DNA of 8,661 bases. It comes from Dehalococcoidia bacterium. GTDB taxonomy: Bacteria; Chloroflexota; Dehalococcoidia; Lucifugimonadales; Lucifugimonadaceae. Location of the stretch: NCBI GenBank assembly GCA_028278465.1, contig JANQEF010000096.1, positions 1 through 8,661 of the forward strand, in the 5' to 3' direction. Made by a program: the position numbers and the translations under genes. Shown piece after piece: positions 7,245 through 8,661 of the stretch. Each line of letters begins with the position of its first letter. Position 1 is the first letter of the stretch. The notes beneath the pieces are model-generated. The model had not been told where the DNA came from. It saw only the letters and a program-made list of their open reading frames with translations, and did not search any database.

Positions 7245-7520
7245 GTGGTCGTGCTAGGCGGGGAGTTAGCGGCACCCTGAACTCGCAATCCGCTATAGCG
7301 AGGCTTAACTCCCTGGATGAGACCTTAGCGTTCGCCACCTCTGTCTGTGCCGGACGGTGTTGAGAGCCTGGTCCCGCGCGGCGAGGCCCTGCGAACCCCG
7401 CCAGGTCCGGAAGGAAGCAACGGTAAGTTGGATCCCTCGGGTGCCGCGGGATAGCCGGGCTCGAGTCGTTTGGCTGGATACGCGACGAACGCGGGTCGAC
7501 TTCGGGGTGCACGGCCATAT
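7245..7520 (+). ncRNA. ffs: Signal recognition particle RNA, large bacterial type (Alu + S domains)
   Basis: This RNA binds Ffh and docks translating ribosomes at the membrane. Its apical S domain has the hallmark CCGGAAGGAAGCA (7407-7419, GGAA tetraloop 7409-7412) after GAACCCCGCCAGG. Paired arms continue outward: TCCCGCG 7372-7378 with CGCGGGA, GAGCCTGG 7364-7371 with CCGGGCTC 7455-7462, GCCGGAC 7349-7355 with GTTTGGC 7468-7474, and GCGTTCG 7328-7334 with CGAACGC 7486-7492. The 5' part is an Alu domain: GTGCTAGGCGGGGAG (7251-7265), GGGAGTTA 7261-7268 with TAACTCCC 7306-7313, CTCGC 7282-7286 with GCGAG 7298-7302, and the CGCAATCCGC block. The ends pair (GGTCGTGC 7247-7254 with GCACGGCC 7509-7516), giving about 270 nt, like the Bacillus subtilis scRNA. 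A TTTT run (7520-7523) follows. Exact ends are uncertain by a few bases. Confidence 0.95.
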
Positions 7521-7625
7521 TTTCTAGGCTCGGCGACGTTGGAGAGTTCTGTTCCCGGCGGAGTTCGCCAGTCGCGGTCGAAGGCGGCGCGAGCGGCGGC
7601 GGTGGCAGAAGACCCTACCGAACCC
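7521..7625 (+). other. SRP RNA to rsmA spacer / rsmA leader
   Basis: About 105 nt between the RNA 3' end and the rsmA ATG. It is open in the rsmA frame, with a TTG near 7539 and a GTG at 7602, so a short N-terminal extension of RsmA is possible. I see no strong hairpin terminator here beyond the TTTT run, so read-through from the RNA gene into rsmA cannot be excluded. Confidence 0.4.
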
Positions 7626-8474
7626 ATGTCACGACAGCGACTCGGACAGCACTTCCTCACCGACCGCGCCGTCGCCGGACGGATAGTCCGTGCGGCTTCC
7701 ATCACTCCACGCTCCACGCTGCTCGAAGTCGGTCCCGGGACCGGCGCGCTCACCAACCAGATGGCGGCGTCCGCCGGCACGCTCACGGTCGTCGAGTTCG
7801 ACCGCGAGATGGCAAACGGCCTCAAGGTGCGGTTCGCCGGACTCCGCGACGTAGATGTCGTCGAAGCGGACGCTCGCAAGGTAGACCCGGAGTCGCTGCC
7901 GCTGATCGCCGGGCGCGCCTACACGCTGGTGGCGAACCTGCCTTACTACGCAGCAACGCCGATCGTCCGCAACTTCCTGGAGTCGTCTCACCCGCCCGAG
8001 CGCATGGTCGTCATGGTCCAGCGCGAGGTCGCAAATGACATGCAGGCCGAGCCCGGCTCGATGAGCATGCTGTCGATAGCGGTCCAGGTGTACGCCGAGC
8101 CGAAAGTGCTGTTCGAGGTCCCGCCCGAGGCGTTCACGCCGAAGCCGAAGGTGATGTCAGCAGTCCTGGAGCTGAAGCCGCGGCCAGAGCCGCTGGTGGC
8201 GGCCGAACGGCGCGCTGACTTCTTCCGCGTGGCGAGGGCCGGGTACAAGGCGCCGAGAAAGCAGCTCCACAACTCGCTGGCTTCCGGCCTGAACATCGAC
8301 ACAGCGCTCACCCGTTCGATCATCAAGGAGGCCGGCATCGACTCCGAGAGAAGGCCGGCGACGCTCTCTATCGAAGAGTGGCAGCTTGTGCTGGATGCGT
8401 GGACCGAAGCGGGCAGGCCGGCGGTGGTTCACGGCACCTCGCGCCAGGACCGGGCCGAGGCGCTGAAGCGGTGA
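7626..8474 (+). CDS. rsmA: 16S rRNA (adenine-1518/1519-N6)-dimethyltransferase
   Basis: RsmA (KsgA) uses S-adenosylmethionine to dimethylate two adjacent adenines in the loop near the 3' end of 16S rRNA, a late checkpoint in 30S assembly. The protein is 282 residues, close to the family norm. It opens with the family's RLGQHFLTD (5-13). It then shows the SAM-binding LLEVGPGTGALT (32-43), the acidic VVEFD (55-59), EADAR (80-84), and the catalytic NLPYY (104-108) that binds the target adenine. The C-terminal helical domain carries the family's APRKQLHNSLAS. I chose the ATG at 7626 because it gives the usual N-terminus; the open frame further upstream enters the SRP RNA and cannot all be coding. 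The GTG at 7602 is an alternative, and the Shine-Dalgarno is weak for both. ispE follows 7 nt after the stop, a common rsmA-ispE pairing. Confidence 0.96.
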   Translation: MSRQRLGQHFLTDRAVAGRIVRAASITPRSTLLEVGPGTGALTNQMAASAGTLTVVEFDREMANGLKVRFAGLRDVDVVEADARKVDPESLPLIAGRAYTLVANLPYYAATPIVRNFLESSHPPERMVVMVQREVANDMQAEPGSMSMLSIAVQVYAEPKVLFEVPPEAFTPKPKVMSAVLELKPRPEPLVAAERRADFFRVARAGYKAPRKQLHNSLASGLNIDTALTRSIIKEAGIDSERRPATLSIEEWQLVLDAWTEAGRPAVVHGTSRQDRAEALKR

Positions 8475-8475
8475 T
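8470..8475 (+). promoter_or_regulatory. ispE ribosome binding site containing the rsmA stop codon
   Basis: GGTGAT matches the 3' part of the full Shine-Dalgarno complement (GGAGGTGAT) and lies 6 nt before the ispE ATG. The rsmA TGA (8472-8474) is inside it, so ribosomes finishing rsmA would sit on this site, which suggests translational coupling. Confidence 0.5.
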
Positions 8476-8481
8476 GTGCTC

Positions 8482-8661
8482 ATGAGCACGATTACAGAGC
8501 TGGCCCACGCCAAGATCAACCTGACGCTGGAGAACATCGGGAAGCGGCCCGACGGCTTCCACAACCTCCTCACCGTGATGACGACTGTCGGACTGCACGA
8601 CGAGGTGACCGTCGCTGAGTCAGACCGGCTTGAGATGACCGACGACGGCGGCATTCCGGCC
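8482..8661 (+). CDS. ispE: 4-diphosphocytidyl-2-C-methyl-D-erythritol kinase (N-terminal part)
   Basis: The first 60 codons of a gene cut by the window edge. IspE is a GHMP-family kinase that phosphorylates CDP-methylerythritol in the MEP route to isoprenoids. The family's N-terminal signature is clear: AHAKINLTLENIGKRPDGFH (8-27) followed by LLTVMTTVGLHDEVTV (29-44), matching the typical AKINL-x-L-x-(V/I)-x-x-(K/R)RPDG(Y/F)H pattern with its catalytic-site Lys. The ATP-binding glycine-rich loop lies beyond the window. The ATG at 8482 gives the expected N-terminal length. It follows rsmA in the same operon. Its presence means the organism uses the MEP rather than the mevalonate pathway. Confidence 0.95.
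   Translation, partial: MSTITELAHAKINLTLENIGKRPDGFHNLLTVMTTVGLHDEVTVAESDRLEMTDDGGIPA

Noticed and set aside
7470..7625. N-terminal extension of rsmA starting at 7470
   Set aside because: That start lies inside the SRP RNA. The family N-terminus RLGQHFL begins right after the ATG at 7626.

Overview
The window is ordinary, dense bacterial chromosome of high GC content with short intergenic gaps and no mobile element, tRNA, rRNA operon or CRISPR array. The best guess for the source is a high-GC bacterium of the Chloroflexota type. This rests on the Pro/Thr-stalked DNRLRE lipoprotein, the large Alu-bearing SRP RNA in a GC-rich genome, and non-ATG or leader-poor starts. That is inference, not proof.

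Layout. (1) Bases 1-3632, minus strand: two ABC exporter half-transporters in tandem, the second cut by the window edge. Their genes overlap by one base (TAGTG). Their ATPase motifs differ in the way expected of a heterodimeric exporter with one degenerate ATP site. (2) Bases 3633-3814: a divergent control region with a palindrome against the ABC start and an inverted repeat plus a -10-like box against the MFS start. (3) Bases 3815-5113, plus strand: a 12-helix MFS efflux permease, possibly on a leaderless mRNA. (4) Bases 5135-6169, minus strand, convergent with the MFS gene: a lipoprotein made of a signal peptide, a long Pro/Thr stalk and a DNRLRE/CBM96-like domain. (5) Bases 6280-7170, minus strand: a GalU-type nucleotidyltransferase, followed by a stem-loop abutting its stop codon. 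(6) About 7245-7520, plus strand: a complete large-type SRP RNA with Alu and S domains; its outer ends pair and a promoter sits at the right distance. (7) Bases 7626-8474, plus strand: rsmA (ksgA), followed 7 nt later by the 5' end of ispE, which runs off the window.

How they fit together: the left half is an export locus (heterodimeric ABC pair divergent from an MFS pump). The middle is cell-surface work (lipoprotein, UDP-sugar supply). The right is housekeeping (protein targeting RNA, rRNA maturation, isoprenoid synthesis). No clear novel system is present. The most informative items are the large SRP RNA, the complementary motif degeneracy in the ABC pair, and the altered active-site motif of the GalU homologue.
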